DNA from: Mauremys mutica
Taxonomy: Eukaryota; Chordata; Testudines; Geoemydidae
Assembly (NCBI RefSeq): GCF_020497125.1
Contig: NC_059080.1
Coordinates: 50,719,563-50,783,562 of the forward strand
Length of the DNA: 64,000 nucleotides
Reading direction: 5' to 3'
The notes beneath the pieces were generated by a model. That model was given only the letters and a program-made list of their open reading frames with translations, was not told the DNA's origin and made no database searches. Every line of letters starts with the position of its first letter. Position 1 is the first letter of the stretch. Below are positions 11,141-22,954 of the stretch, piece by piece. The translations under genes and the position numbers were made by a program.

Positions 11141-12729
11141 CCAGAGTTGATTGCTCTCACCCAACTAAATGTCTAATTGCTGCAGGTGAATGGATTTTGT
11201 GTACACAGAGAGGCACACCAAGAAGTACATGATCAGAGCAGTGCATACAATGAAGTAACTTTCTTAAATATATTATGAGAATCCAGAAATGTGGTCTGTG
11301 CTAGAACCTGTTTCAAGACAGTGATCCATAAAATGATTCCTCAGCAATGACGACTGCAGAAAGTGAAGCTAGAATGTGTTTTGTTTTTAAACAATACTCT
11401 AAGTAGTATACCATTTTCAAATAATGCTGTTTTCTCTCCTTAATAATCTCAAATGAGCATTACAACCACAGTGTCTTTGTGGAACTCTTCATAAAGAAAT
11501 CTGTAGAAAAATGGCCCAGCCCTGGATAATTTTACCAAGTGAGTCAGCATAAAACAAATATTGATTTTTAAAAAAAATCTCAGATATTGAAAGCGCCAAA
11601 AGTGTCTGGATGGCAAAGTTTTTAAAGCCACCCCCCAGCATTTAAATATATGACTGCAAAATCAGTCGTATGAAATGCGTTCCAACCAATTCAAACCCAC
11701 ACACCTTTTACAGCATCTCTTGGACAGAATGCTCAATGGGTGTGTCAGCATTTATTATTACAGCTCATTACAATGATCAGGAAAAGTTGTTTGGAATGAA
11801 ACATGACTTGTTTCTCCAATCACAGGTTGAGGACCTCTCCATGTAAGGATAAAGACAGCTTTTCTATTTGAGGGACTTAACATTTTCTAGTTCTGTTTCC
11901 CAAATTACAGGGTACGTGCTATAGAAAGTATGAAGGCACAGCTCGGGGAGGAAAGGGGTATACATACAGTGGCATCACAAACTCTTCCCAGATACTGCCT
12001 TAATGTGGCTGGGGAGAGACTGGTTTTATTTTCCTGAAAGGGGGCTCAGATTTCTGAAGTTTGAGAAAGGCTGCTCTAATTTTTAATTTGCACATATCAT
12101 AGCCAAGTCTAATGTCTTGTCCTTGTAAGTCAGATTTCTAAACCTTGGTGTCAATAACCATCAGGTACAGGGCCTGTTCTGACAACAATGGCCACACAGC
12201 TGCAGGGAGCTTCAGGGTATGGGGCTCTCATCCTAAAGATTGAGTGAAACTAGTGGGATGCTTGCTGGTTGTGCTTATGTGCCGTATGATCTGAAGTATA
12301 GGCTGCTCCATGCTGCCTGAGAGCTCTAATGGAGGCAGCTTGAATCTCATGAAAAAGTGAAAATTCTCCTCTTAGCCTCAAGCTGAATCAATGGAAACCT
12401 CCATCCTCCATTTCCCTACAAGCCAGACCTATACTCTGGATGTTACTTACAGCTCACCAACAGGATGGAACATCCCTATCCCCTCCCCCGGTGAGATTGC
12501 ATAGAAGTCTGGGGCAGATGGGGGTGGGTAAGATAACAATACATGTTGAATCTTTGGGCTTTGCAGTTAAGGGAGGTGCAATCTAATGCCTTCACAGTGG
12601 GCTACATAACTACTTAAACTGGTCCTAATAAAGATATATTTCAGAACCTGCAAGCTTGATACACTAGCCAATGTTAGGAATTCAATTTCCACAATCATTA
12701 TAAAAGAAAAACATTCTTTACTCTGCAAG
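11141..12729. other. Immediate RYK 3' flank or distal 3' UTR
   Basis: AT-rich, no repeat family recognised. If the AATAAA at 12025-12030 (minus) is used, the right part of this stretch is transcribed. Confidence 0.4.
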
Positions 12730-13623
12730 TGTGTGTCTTTACAAATATATATTTATGTATTTAAGCCCATTTCAGGCCATAAAAACCCTAAAAACAACCA
12801 GTACCTTTTCAGCAAGAGAAACTGCAATCTAGAAATCTGAGGTGAAAGGCACCCAAATAAGGGCTATTTTGATGCTTCTCTGAAGGCCTCTACTTAGCAT
12901 TTTGAACTATCTTAAATCATGTCAACCTTTCATTTGCAAGAACAGGCTCCATTCAGTCCAATCCTTACCACTCTGTATGAGGTAAACTGGAATCTCTTTT
13001 ACATAATTGCTTATCGTCTTAGAAAGGTGATATTGCATCTTGAAGACCAGCTTTTCCAAGAACCGTTGATGAAGAATGGGTTAAAAAATAAGATGCCACT
13101 TATGGACCCAATGTTTTTGTGCCATCGTCTCAAAAGAAAAGCAGTTGATACTAAAAAGCTATTCCAGATACATACAAGATCAAGCACTAGAGCCGGTCAG
13201 AAAATTTCAGTTTCTAAATGGGAAAAGTCTCTGCAATGTTGTTTGCATAATTTCTCCCTTTTCCTACCAGCTCTAAAATAACCTTTAAAAAACCAACTTT
13301 GTGTCTGTTGTAACAGTGCAAAAGTCCATCCAACTCTTGTGTTCAAGTTCACTATCACTATATTTTAGAAAACCAGGTGGCAAATAAAACTGTCTCAATT
13401 TAACTTAGCAAAAGTGATATCTAGAAAATACTCAACATCAAGAGGTCTTACAAAAAAGTCAGGCTACAAAAGCATTCTAAGGCACAGTGTTTTGGAAGAA
13501 GTGCTTTCTCCCATTGGCGTTGCTTTATACATGTAGTGCGTGAGTAGGTCCAAGTGATGCATGGCGCTGGACGTGTATGCACTGTCCCTTCCCAAGTAGC
13601 ATATGAAATCCATGTCTGAAGCT
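12730..13623 (-). other. RYK: Probable RYK 3' UTR
   Basis: AT-rich sequence directly after the RYK stop, without recognised repeats. The poly(A) site cannot be fixed by eye. On the minus strand, a CATAAA variant signal lies at 12752-12757 and would give a UTR of about 0.9 kb. A canonical AATAAA lies farther on at 12025-12030 and would give about 1.6 kb. The left boundary given is the nearer option. 3' RNA reads would decide. Confidence 0.45.
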
Positions 13624-13735
13624 TCAGACATAGGCTCCCAGAGCTGCATGGAATTCCGTTAGACATTGCACTAGCTGCTGGAATTTGGGTCTTTCCTCAG
13701 GATCTAGGGCCCAACAACAGGCCATCACAGCAAAC
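13624..13735 (-). CDS. RYK: RYK terminal coding exon with stop codon, likely exon 15
   Basis: The exon completes the leucine codon of the previous exon, then reads FAVMACCWALDPEERPKFQQ, then LVQCLTEFHAALGAYV and a TGA stop at 13624-13626. This is the last helix of the kinase C-lobe. RYK proteins end with this same GAYV tail, so the protein is complete at this end. The acceptor is AG at 13736-13737 after a TCTTC tract. The 3' UTR continues to the left on the minus strand. Confidence 0.97.
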
Positions 13736-14357
13736 CTGAAGACAAAAACAAAGGGGAGACATCAGAAGACGACAGCTAATCATGACACACACAAGTGTCA
13801 AGAACTTGAGTAAAGAGATCCAACCACAAGCAAGTTTCTTTTTTCCCTTTGACCATCAATTTTTTTTACCTTATGGCACTGTGCCAAATTGTTTTTTCAG
13901 AAGTAGCATATCTGGAGTGACCAGCAAAGGTACTACTACGGGAGGTGCTGATCTGGTTTGGCAAGAGACAGACAAGTCAAAGGCAGTCCAGTAGCAATAT
14001 TAGGATAATCTGATAGTGGCAATTAAAATGTTTTAAAAACACTTAAAGAATTTCTGTAGGCGGGTACAGAGAAAGGGAATTTTGGGAAGACAGGCTGAGA
14101 AAAGGAAGGTAGAGTGGAAAAAAAATACTGGTTCCCTTTACTTATTTCACTTAAAAAATTTCTGAGTATGACCTTTAAAAAAAAAGCAATGCATGATTTA
14201 CATGAACATTTAACACAACCAGGTCAGGATGACTGAATTGAGACTTCCTCTGTCTATAGAAGTAGCATTCTCTGCTTGCTCTGAATTTAAAAAAGGTTTC
14301 CTGAAAAGTAGAGTAAAAACCACTCTTCCTCCCCTCTCATAATAAGTCCACACTTAC
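13736..14357 (-). other. RYK: RYK last intron (622 bases)
   Basis: Bounded by GTAAGTG on the donor side and TCTTCAG on the acceptor side. No repeat recognised. Confidence 0.9.
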
Positions 14358-14494
14358 AGTTCATCAGGGCAGTTGATTGGCTGAGCTATTCTGTATCCAT
14401 CCTTTAGATATGCAGCCATCTCAAAAGGGTCAATATCCACATACGGAGTCTGCCCCAAAGTCATCAGCTCCCACAGTGTTACTCCAAATGCCCA
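14358..14494 (-). CDS. RYK: RYK kinase-domain exon (C-lobe helix F-G), likely exon 14
   Basis: The 137-base exon reads WAFGVTLWELMTLGQTPYVD, then IDPFEMAAYLKDGYRIAQPI, then NCPDE and a split leucine. It is the DVWAFG helix F region and helix G of the kinase-like domain; the DV is the end of the upstream exon. The acceptor AG is at 14495-14496 and the donor GTAAGTG starts at 14357. It enters in phase 0 and leaves in phase 2. The sequence is almost residue-for-residue what vertebrate RYK has here, so the gene is under constraint. Confidence 0.97.
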
Positions 14495-15244
14495 CTAGGA
14501 AAAAAAACGTGTTTTATACAGCAGCAAGTTAGCAGTACAGTAGGGCTTGGGGCCTCTGTCAGCTTCAGTTCTCTCACAATATTAGTCATGCACACTAAAC
14601 AACTATTTAAACTTAATGTGCGTTCCTCATATTTTTGATAAGGAAGATAAAAGAGCTTTATAAATGTGGCAACTCCTGTCCTTTCATGTTAAATGCGGTG
14701 CTGCTATAATTTTTCTCCCAAGATAGGAAAGTGACTTTTCTCATTTGCATCACTGAACATTTAAATGGGAATAACAACCTTTGAAACAAGAACTGGATCT
14801 AACTTTCAACAGTAACAGATAGCTCTGACAGCGCAAAGCTTTTAAACACACACAAATAAAATCATAAAATGCATATAGAATAATAAAACGCTGTTTTTCT
14901 ATAAAGTATTTGATCTGAAGATTACACAACCCTTAAAAACACTAAGTTTAAATAACAATGTACTGTACAGTTTACTTTGTAGAGAATGTAACAAACAATT
15001 ATATTTACACAGGACTTTAGATCGTCACAACACTGTGCAAATCAATCCCCACAACAGGTTTGGTGAGTTAGTTACTAACTTTGTATTTTGTTCAGCGGAT
15101 GTATCCCAGGGCATGCCAGCCCTGAAGTGCCCCCTTCTGACCATACAGCACTGCAGGCACTTCCTGCCTCAATTTTCTCTAACCAGGTTGTCTCTCTCTC
15201 AGGGGTTCACACATCTCAGCCTTCAGTATCTGGGGCTCATGGGG

Positions 15245-15375
15245 CTGTTTCACTGACATGTAGACTTCTGGGCTGAGCCTGGAGCCTGAGCTCTGGGATC
15301 CTCCCACCTCACAGGGTCCTAGTGCCCAGGGCTCCAGCCTTAGCCCAGAAGTCTAAACAGCAATGAAACAGTTCT
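15245..15375. mobile_element. Palindromic MITE
   Basis: The left arm CTGTTTCACTGACATGTAGA, then CTTCTGGGCTGAGCCTGGAG, is mirrored by a right arm ending CAGAAGTCTAAACAGCAATG AAACAG. The two arms are separated by about 40 bases. It folds into one long hairpin. Superfamily not assigned. Confidence 0.6.
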
Positions 15376-16609
15376 GCAGCTTGAGCCCCTTGAGCCCAAA
15401 AAACTGCCCAGGGATGTAAACACAGGTTTTTAAAAAATACAAAAGGGTTGATAGTCAATGGACACTGGTGAGAGTTTTGAAATAAGCAGCAAACTAAAAT
15501 TTAGGAAACTGGATAAACAGATAATTCAAGTAAAACTACTTTATATAGTGACAATGTAGTTGTTTCCCATTTTATAACTATATTGTCTCAGAAAATTCAC
15601 AAAGAAGGAAAAACGCCCCATCTAGCCTGGAAAGAAAACAGTATAAAAACATGGCTCCTGCCGAACTATTTTTTTTTTCCCAACACTTTGGCTGACTGCT
15701 GTGGATGGGAAAAAAACCTTGTAGGAACCATTTAAAAAATCAGCTAAGCCATATGAAAGAAAAACAGCTAAAGCAGGTTCAGCATAATGTGTTTGAACCA
15801 TATTTAAACTGTTAAAGCACTGATTCCTTTTTCTCAGTGCAGACAAAACCTAAATGTGCACAACAGATACCACTATGCATAATGTATTACATGCAGTTGA
15901 TACCTAACATTTGTTTTTGGAGGAGCAGACAGAAGGGTATAGATCTGTAAAACAGGACTAAGGTAAACATTAAGAGGGAAGTTAGTTAGGGTGGATAAGC
16001 CTTTCTTTTCATGTTCCTAAAATGATGAAGGAATGTTAATTTGGGCACATTACAGTATTCTAGTAGTTAGCTATGGTACTATCAATTTATTAACAATATG
16101 ATCTACTATATGTTAAAAGGTAGCTGTATTTATTCCGTATAATGCAAAACATTTATGTATTGCATGTTAAAGGGGCACATTTAAATCTGTAGGATCTCTA
16201 AGAGAGATCCTACTACATTCTGACCCCCTTGCTCTATTGACACATTTTTTTGGACAGACTTCAGCCTAGAAGGCGCCGTTATAATTATTCTTCACACCCC
16301 CTGAGAATAAGCCTCTAATTCTGTCAATGCCAGGAAATTCATTAGCTACCGTGTTATTTTTCAGCAGTGATAAAAAGGAGTGTTTGTAGACTGGGGAGTT
16401 CCAGGGAAGGGGCTCAACAGAAGAAGTGGAGCTGATAAGTACAGTGTTCAAGTGGCTAGGGGTGAGTATAAACCATGCAGCTTCAATTTTATATATTAGA
16501 AACGATACACATCTACACATCCATGACACAAGAGTGGCAAGACATGCACTATTTTATGCTCACCATGGCTCATGGTATCTCCTAACCAAGAGCACTTACT
16601 TCACTGGTC

Positions 16610-16712
16610 CAGGGTAAAATTTCAAGAGTGCTTAAGTGATTTAAGTGCCCAAGTCCCATTGTAAGTTTAGGACACAGATGCTAAAGTCACTAACACTTGA
16701 AAATTTTACCTC
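16610..16712. mobile_element. Short palindromic MITE
   Basis: GGTAAAATTTCAAGAGTG at the left and CACTTGAAAATTTTACC at the right are inverted copies, and inner words (AAGTGCCCAAGTCCCATTG) are also partly mirrored. A related design occurs at 43762. No coding capacity. Confidence 0.6.
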
Positions 16713-19159
16713 TAGTCTGATCTTCACAGGACATGTTCACACTAGTGAAGGTTTAATATTGGAGATGAAATGGATACATTGTATTGATTCCACTGAATAC
16801 AGCAAATCCGGCTAATGCAGGCTATTTCAGATAATAAACTACTCAATTTACAAAACAACAAGACTTTAGAAGAACAGGAAATACCTAAAACTTTTTATGC
16901 TAATACAGAAATAACCCTGAGGTAAAGCTGACCCTTTTTCAAAGTCTTGATTACTAACATAGGAACTATGGCAATATGCAAGAGAACGGGAAACTTCAGT
17001 GGAATACGAGTTATGTACACACACAGTTGGAAAATTTGAGAAGACTTCTAAAATTGAACATAAGGTTTCAAAAAATGCACAACACCTCACTGCATCAAAA
17101 TTGTAAAGGTAACATCATTAAATGGAAATTACCCTATGGCAGGAAAACCAGATCACATGGCTGTGTTGTTTATCACTGGCTAGTGCTCAAACTACTGCAC
17201 AATCTTAACCAAGATTCTCCACAGTCACTCTTACTATTGATTGTTGAAAACAGTTCTTTCCAATATCTCTGGTTGTTGAAAGTCTTAATGAAGGAAAAGG
17301 TGTAAGGCATTTATCCTGCAAGCTGATCAGCACACAGCGACCACTGATACCAATAGGAGTGAATGGTACTTAGCATTACACAAGAGCTTCTTTTCACTTC
17401 TCAGAACAGGGCATTCAATAAGAAACTCAGGGCAGACTGAAAAGAGCAATCTGATCTCAAACGGGAAAGGCATGGTATGGTCTATATGTCAAGGATTTAC
17501 AGACTGGACAGTTGTGTTGGGGGATAAGGTCGACAATTTAATAGCTTGCTCTATATAATGAATGTATTGAAGATGCTTAGTGTAAAAAGAATACTAATAT
17601 ATTATACATTAAATGCCCTGTGCATTAAATTTACAAGTAATGTGTCTCAAGGAAGTGGGAATGCAAAATGTAAGGGTTTGTACAGTATATAAATTCTGAA
17701 CCATTAAGATTACAAACAGCTGTATAACAAGCTGAAGGCCATCAGGGTAATTTGCTCAGGAAACCACTCTTAGTACACAGGAGCAGTACTGAAAAGTATG
17801 CCAAATTATTCTGTTGTAGCTCAGTCACACACTTCCATTCTGAGAAGACAACCCAAGAAAAGCAGTGTCACAATTACCACTGGACACTACCATCAGGGTT
17901 GGAAGGGACAGTACATCTTAGATTCACAGAAAACACAGAATACATGAAAACGCCAGTTCTTGAAATCGGGTGAACTGTTTAGAAAGTTTCAGGATTTAAC
18001 CAGCAAGTCCTCTGCTCATCTGTAGGTCTCTAGATAGAAGCCAGGCTATTAAAGGGTAGCAGTGACTAAATGTCAGTAACATTTCATAATTGTTTAGTGG
18101 TATATACAGAATGTGTTCCCTCCTCTACTTTAGGGGACAAGTGTCTGCGTCAAACACACTACTACACTTGATACCTTTGCTGGCAATCTCAGAGGTGCCA
18201 AACCACAATGGGAAAGGAGTGAACAATCCTGTCGTTCAAGAGGTAATCCCTCTATGTTAGGGCTGCATACCATAGCCATGGCAGTGAGTGGGGGAAGCAG
18301 GTAAAGCTGCTGTTCTGGACAGGGCCGGATTAACTTTTTGTGGGCCCCCACTGGGGAATGATTGACAAAGGGGCCAGGGGTAAAAGCACAGTGGGGCAGG
18401 AGCTAGGGTTGGTCTCTGGAGCAAGGGAGGGGTCAAGGGTAAACTGCAAGCACAGCAGGGCTGGGGAGGGGGTAACCAGGATCCCCCCAGACCCTGCCCA
18501 CACAGAGCGGGTACCTACCTGGTTCTAGCCCATTCTCTTTGTCTCTCTCTGCACTGAGCTGCCCCACCTCCCACAGCTGCAGGACAGGTTCTCTTCCAGC
18601 CCTCTAGGGTGGGTGTTGGGAGTGGGAGGAGAGGAGGCTAATGTGGTTACTCCTATAACTGGACATTTAGTTTCCAGTCAGCACTGCTAACCGGACACTC
18701 AGGTCCTGTTTTCTACTGGAGTTTTCAGTCTAAAACTGGATACCTGGCAACAGGGCTGTCAGAAAAGACTGGGGGGGGGGGGAAGCAAGCAATCATTTTT
18801 AAAAATAAGAGGGCTAAGCCTTAAGGGGAGGGGGGGTGGAGGGCAAGTGGTGGGTGGGCTACGGAGTGAGAGGAGCTAGTGGGCCAGGCCATGTCTGCTG
18901 TACTGCCCAGGTAGGTTGGAGACTGGAGGGATCAGCTGACAGTATCCAGAGCTGGTGCAAGGATATTTTTCACCCTAGGTGAAACTTCCACCTTGACCGC
19001 CCCGGAGCATCGCTTATTATAAATTTTCAAAAATGAATACAGTGGAGTCACATCTTACACGGGGGTTAGGTTCCAAGGTCAGCGCGTAAGAGGAAAATTG
19101 CGTATAGTGAAAATTACCATAAACTACAGTATACATAGTATACACTGTATACACTAGAA

Positions 19160-19888
19160 CAGGGGTCCTCAACCTACGGCATGTGTGCCAAAAGTGGCAT
19201 GTGAGCTGATTTTTTTTTTTTTTTAAATGGCAGGCTGTGGGTCCCAGCCACCGCTGAGCCTGCTGCCGGCCTGGGGTTCTGTTCACTCAGCTGCCAGCCA
19301 GGGTCCCAGCTGGCGACTCAACTCAGCCTCCTGCCATTCACACAGGGCCAGCTCCAGGGTTTTTGCTGCCCCAAGCAGCAAAAAGAAAGAAGAGGGAAAA
19401 AAAAGAGAAAAAAAAAGCCGCGATCACGATCTGCAGCTCTACTGCCACCGCTTCAGTCTTCGGCAGCAATTTGGCAGCTGGTCCTTTGCTCCGAGAGGGA
19501 GTGAGGGACCCGCCGCCGAATTGCTGCCGAAGACCCGGACATGCCGCCCCTCACCGTTGGCCACCCCAAGCAGCTGCTTGCTGGGCTGGTGCCTGGAGCC
19601 GGCCCTGTGTTCACCCAGGCTGGCAGGAGGCTGAGCGGGGCCCGTGGCTGAGACCCTGGCTGGCAAGGGGCCGGCAGCCGGAACCCCAGATTGTCAGTGT
19701 GCTGAGCAGGGCCGGCAGCCGGGACCCCGGCTGGCAGGAGCTGGCCCACTGCTGGCCCTGCTCAGGCCGCTGCCGGCTAAGTGAACAGAACCCCGGGTTG
19801 GCAGCAGGCTCAGCGGCGGCCAGGACCTGCAGCCTGCCATTAAAAAAAAAAAAAAATCAGCTTGCGTGCCGTAGGTTGAGGACCCCTG
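19160..19888. mobile_element. Fourth-level hAT-like element (D)
   Basis: Begins CAGGGGTCCTCAACCTACGG and ends CCGTAGGTTGAGGACCCCTG, a perfect 20-base inverted pair. The flanking 8-mers do not match well, so the duplication is decayed or the family assignment is wrong. Poly(T) and poly(A) tracts sit just inside the ends (around 19210 and 19845). Split by element E. Confidence 0.75.
19343..19607. mobile_element. Innermost hAT-like MITE (E)
   Basis: Ends are CAGGGCCAGCTCCAGG and CCTGGAGCCGGCCCTG. Flanking 8-mers CATTCACA and TGTTCACC agree at 5 of 8 bases, so the duplication is degenerate. A related hAT end (CAGGGCTGGCTCTAGG) is found at 23491. Confidence 0.7.
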
Positions 19889-21263
19889 TACTTCATGGTA
19901 ATTTTCACTATACACAATTTTCCTCTTACACGGTGACTTTAGAACCTAACCCCCGTGTAGGATGTGACTCCACTGTAATATAAAAAAAATTTTTGGGCAC
20001 TGCTTTTGGGCACCCCCAAATCTTGGCACCCTGGGCGGTCGCCTAGTGGTTACACTGGCCCTGACAGTATCCCCAGCCCAGGTGACGTGACAGCCAGTGG
20101 TGGATTTAGAGTTAGTGGGGCCCACCAGCCCTGTGCTCAGCTTCATTTCTGGGGCTCCTCCTTGGGATCCAGCCAAGAAAAAGAACATTCTCTCTTATCT
20201 CTCCCTGCTCCCGTTTTTCATTCTTTTTCTATTCATCCTCCTCCTATAAGTAATAGTAAGTAAATGAAAATAAAGTGGGGTACCTTGATTGTTCTTGTAG
20301 TCTAACTTATTTTTCCACAGACCACTTGAAAATCACGGAGGGTCTCGACGGACTACTTAATGATCTTTCCAAATATTGTCAAAAAATGTTCGGGTGCAGG
20401 GTCTGGCCAGGAGCTAGGGTGAGGGAGGGGGCTCAGGGTTGGGGCAGGAGGTTGGGGTGTGCAGCGCTTACGTGGGGCAGCTCCGGTTTGGTTCTCAGGA
20501 TGGGGGTGGGGATGTGGGGGGGGGTGCAGGAGTCAGGGCAGGGGGCTCGGGGTGTGTGAGGGAGGTGCAGGTTTCATGTCAGGGGCTGGAGGGTGTGTGG
20601 GGGGGGGATGCAGGAGTCAGGGCTGGGGAGGTGTGAGGGGAGTGCAGCGGTTAGGACAGGGGGCTGGAAGTGTGTGAGGAGGTGCAAGGGGCTGGGTGTG
20701 TCTAAGGGGGTGCAGCAGTCAGGGTGGGCAGGGGGCTGGAGGTGTGGGCTGGGGTCATGGGGGTGCTCACGCAGGAGGCTGGAGGGGGTATGCCCCAATT
20801 CCAGCCCCTTCCCCAAGGCCTCACCCCTGCCTCTTCTCTTCTCCTCCTCCTCCCTAGAGCTGCGAGCGTGCTGAGGCTCCCTCCTCCTCCCTTCCTCCTG
20901 CTGGCAAGCAGCTGATCAGCGGCAGGGAGGGGGGGGAGGGAACGTAGCACGCTGGGGAAAGAGGTGGGGGAGGAGCTGGGGAAAGAGGCGGGGGAGGAGC
21001 CAGGCTGCTGCTGGCAACATCAAGCTTCTCTGACCCCACAGGAGAGAGCGGAGGGCGGAGAAGAGCGGGCCGGGGCCCCTTTCGACCGTGGGCCCGGAGC
21101 CAGTGTAAATTCGGTATTGGTTCTGGATATACATGTTATGCATAGAGAACTTCAGTCTTCAGCACTGTCAACTCAACTCCTTTTTTCATGAATAAATTGT
21201 GTGAAAAAGATGTTTAAAAGGAAGAAATCCATATAACTATATATTGTTTTAGAAAAAACTTAC

Positions 21264-21423
21264 CACATCACTAGCGCTGGAAAATTCATTGTTAACCAAG
21301 CTTTCAAGAGCCATCCACCGCACTGGCCTGTTTTCATTATCTCCCAGACAATGATAGTCCATGGGGAATAGGTCTCGGGATAGCGCATTGTCTGTAATCT
21401 TGACCTGAAGTGCATCATCAATG
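21264..21423 (-). CDS. RYK: RYK kinase-domain exon (DNA motif replacing DFG, activation loop), likely exon 13
   Basis: The 160-base exon reads IDDALQVKITDNALSRDLFP, then MDYHCLGDNENRPVRWMALE, then SLVNNEFSSASDV. The metal-binding DFG motif is replaced by DNA (in ITDNALSRD), the best-known oddity of RYK. The APE-equivalent is ALE. The acceptor is AG at 21424-21425 and the donor GTAAGT starts at 21263. The exon enters in phase 2, completing a valine codon, and leaves in phase 0. The intron beyond its donor holds the nested transposon stack, whose nearest end (21119) is only about 145 bases from this exon. Confidence 0.96.
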
Positions 21424-22199
21424 CTGATTAAAAGACAATAAGAGCATTTAGTTATGCAAAATATGAACTATTTACAGTTGTGTTACGGCATCTTTTAAAA
21501 ATATTGTATATATAGGACTTCACAGATGAGCTTGATAATTTGTTACCAACGTTTTAAAGCCTAATATTTTCCCAGATCATGACACTGATATGCTACCATT
21601 ACCACTAAGTACATATCAGTTAACTTCAGGATAATGCAATTTCAAAATAATTTTTGGCTATGAAAAAGATGAGCAATAGAAAGCCAGAAGTCTCAGACAT
21701 AAAATAAAACCAATTGTTTTAAAATGGTGAAATGTCCAGTTAAAATATTCAAACAACTTTCTCTGTCCCTGTAACAACCAACTTTCCCAATTCCCTTCTT
21801 GTTTCCTTGCAGACCGATTTTACAGGATAGTAATTTAGGATTTCTCATATCTGATGAAACAAAGGTTCCATCTAATGGGTATTCTTCTGTATCAGATGCT
21901 TCAGAAAAAGTGCAAGAAAGCCTGAAGCAGGCAGTTATGGAATAACCTACTTACAAAGGCAACATTTTTTCACTTGCAGGGTAATTTATACTCTTCAACA
22001 TGAGAGTTTGTATCCCTTCCAAACTTTTTTAAAATCCTCTGTAACTGTGGATATTCTGATAATCCACCTACGTGTCTAATCCTTTTGCAAATCCTGCTAC
22101 ACTCGACATCATGTGAAAATGAGAGCCACAAACTAACTATGCTTTGTTTAAATTTCCTTTTATCAATTTTAAATTTGCCTTTCAATTTAATTGAATATC

Positions 22200-22465
22200 C
22201 TCTGGTTCTTATGAGGAAGGGTAAGTAAAAATTCTTGATTTATCTTCTCTACACCATTTATTACTGAGCATATCTCTGTCACATAGCCTCTTATTCATCT
22301 CTGCTCTAACATAAGCAGTCCCAATTTTTTCAATCTCTCTTCATATGGGAGATATTCAATGCCTTTAATATCATGTCACATGCCGCTGAACTCCATCTAT
22401 TTCTGTTTTATCCTTTTTGAGATATAGTGACCAGAATTGAACACAGCGACCTAAATTTTCAGAAG
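22200..22465 (-). mobile_element. Old CR1 fragment
   Basis: Same order of words as the better copy at 60880-61090 (for example a TCTCTCTTCATATGGGAG stretch and GTGACCAGAATTGAACACAG), but more diverged. Confidence 0.6.
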
Positions 22466-22954
22466 TGACTTGATTTTTGGCACCTCAATTCAAAGAACAA
22501 AAAACTAAACTTCTCACAGGTTGGAAACCTACTTTTAGAGAAAAATCAGGAATTAAATCCACTTTAGAACAAAACACTAACAATGGAGTTGCAAACAGGT
22601 GACTTCATGTTTTGTTTTATAATTCTATTTTTAATTCTTGTGTCAACCAATTATCTTGGCAATTAAGTGAGGCACTACGAGGATCACCTTTTACGCCTAT
22701 CTAAAGATATTGCAACATTTGTTACCCTCCAATATAACTGATTATATCAAGGTCAAGATTGTACATATTTGTTAACATTTCAGTCGCTTTATTCTAAAGT
22801 TACTTCAGCGCCTCCTCTTTTCACATCTCACACTGATAGTACCTGAGGAGACACCTACTCTTTTCAATATCCTCTGATAGAGATCAATGCAAAGAAATGT
22901 TTTTTCTCTACAGTGTTATTTATCTTCCTTAATGACTTGCTTTACTTTATAAAA

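Larger units (their letters stand above)
19040..19975. mobile_element. Third-level Tc1/mariner-like palindrome (C)
   Basis: The left arm is CAGTGGAGTCACATCTTACA and the right arm is its inverse GATGTGACTCCACTG. TA dinucleotides flank both ends (19038-19039 and 19976-19977), as in Tc1/mariner elements. The arms continue matching for about 100 bases, including AGAGGAAAATTG and its complement. The loop is split by element D. Confidence 0.75.
18947..20063. mobile_element. Second-level hAT (B)
   Basis: Begins CAGAGCTGGTGCAAGGAT and ends GTTACACTGGCCCTG, an imperfect inverted pair. A perfect 8-base duplication ACAGTATC flanks it (18939-18946 and 20064-20071). It lies inside element A and is split by element C. 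Confidence 0.88.
18320..21119. mobile_element. Outermost hAT element of a nested stack (A)
   Basis: The left end is CAGGGCCGGATTAAC and the right end, reverse-complemented, is CAATACCGAATTTACAC, both with a nearby GGGCCC. A perfect 8-base duplication GTTCTGGA flanks it (18312-18319 and 21120-21127). Its own body includes G-rich, C-poor sequence (20390-21000) with many irregular TGGGGG/TGCAG repeats. The middle is split by a second hAT. No transposase is readable. Confidence 0.85.
14495..21263 (-). other. RYK: RYK intron of 6.8 kb with nested transposons
   Basis: Spliced from GTAAGTTTTT to CCTAG. Holds palindromic MITEs at 15245-15375 and 16610-16712 and the nested stack at 18320-21119. The rest (14495-15240, 15380-16600, 16720-18310) is AT-rich sequence where I see nothing named. 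Confidence 0.9.

Noticed and set aside
12919..13281. 120-codon open frame on the plus strand near the RYK end
   Set aside because: It is antisense to the probable RYK 3' UTR and has no motif.
19363..19983. 206-codon open frame on the plus strand
   Set aside because: It runs across the borders of the nested transposons C, D and E and has no family motif; G/C-rich composition keeps it open by chance.
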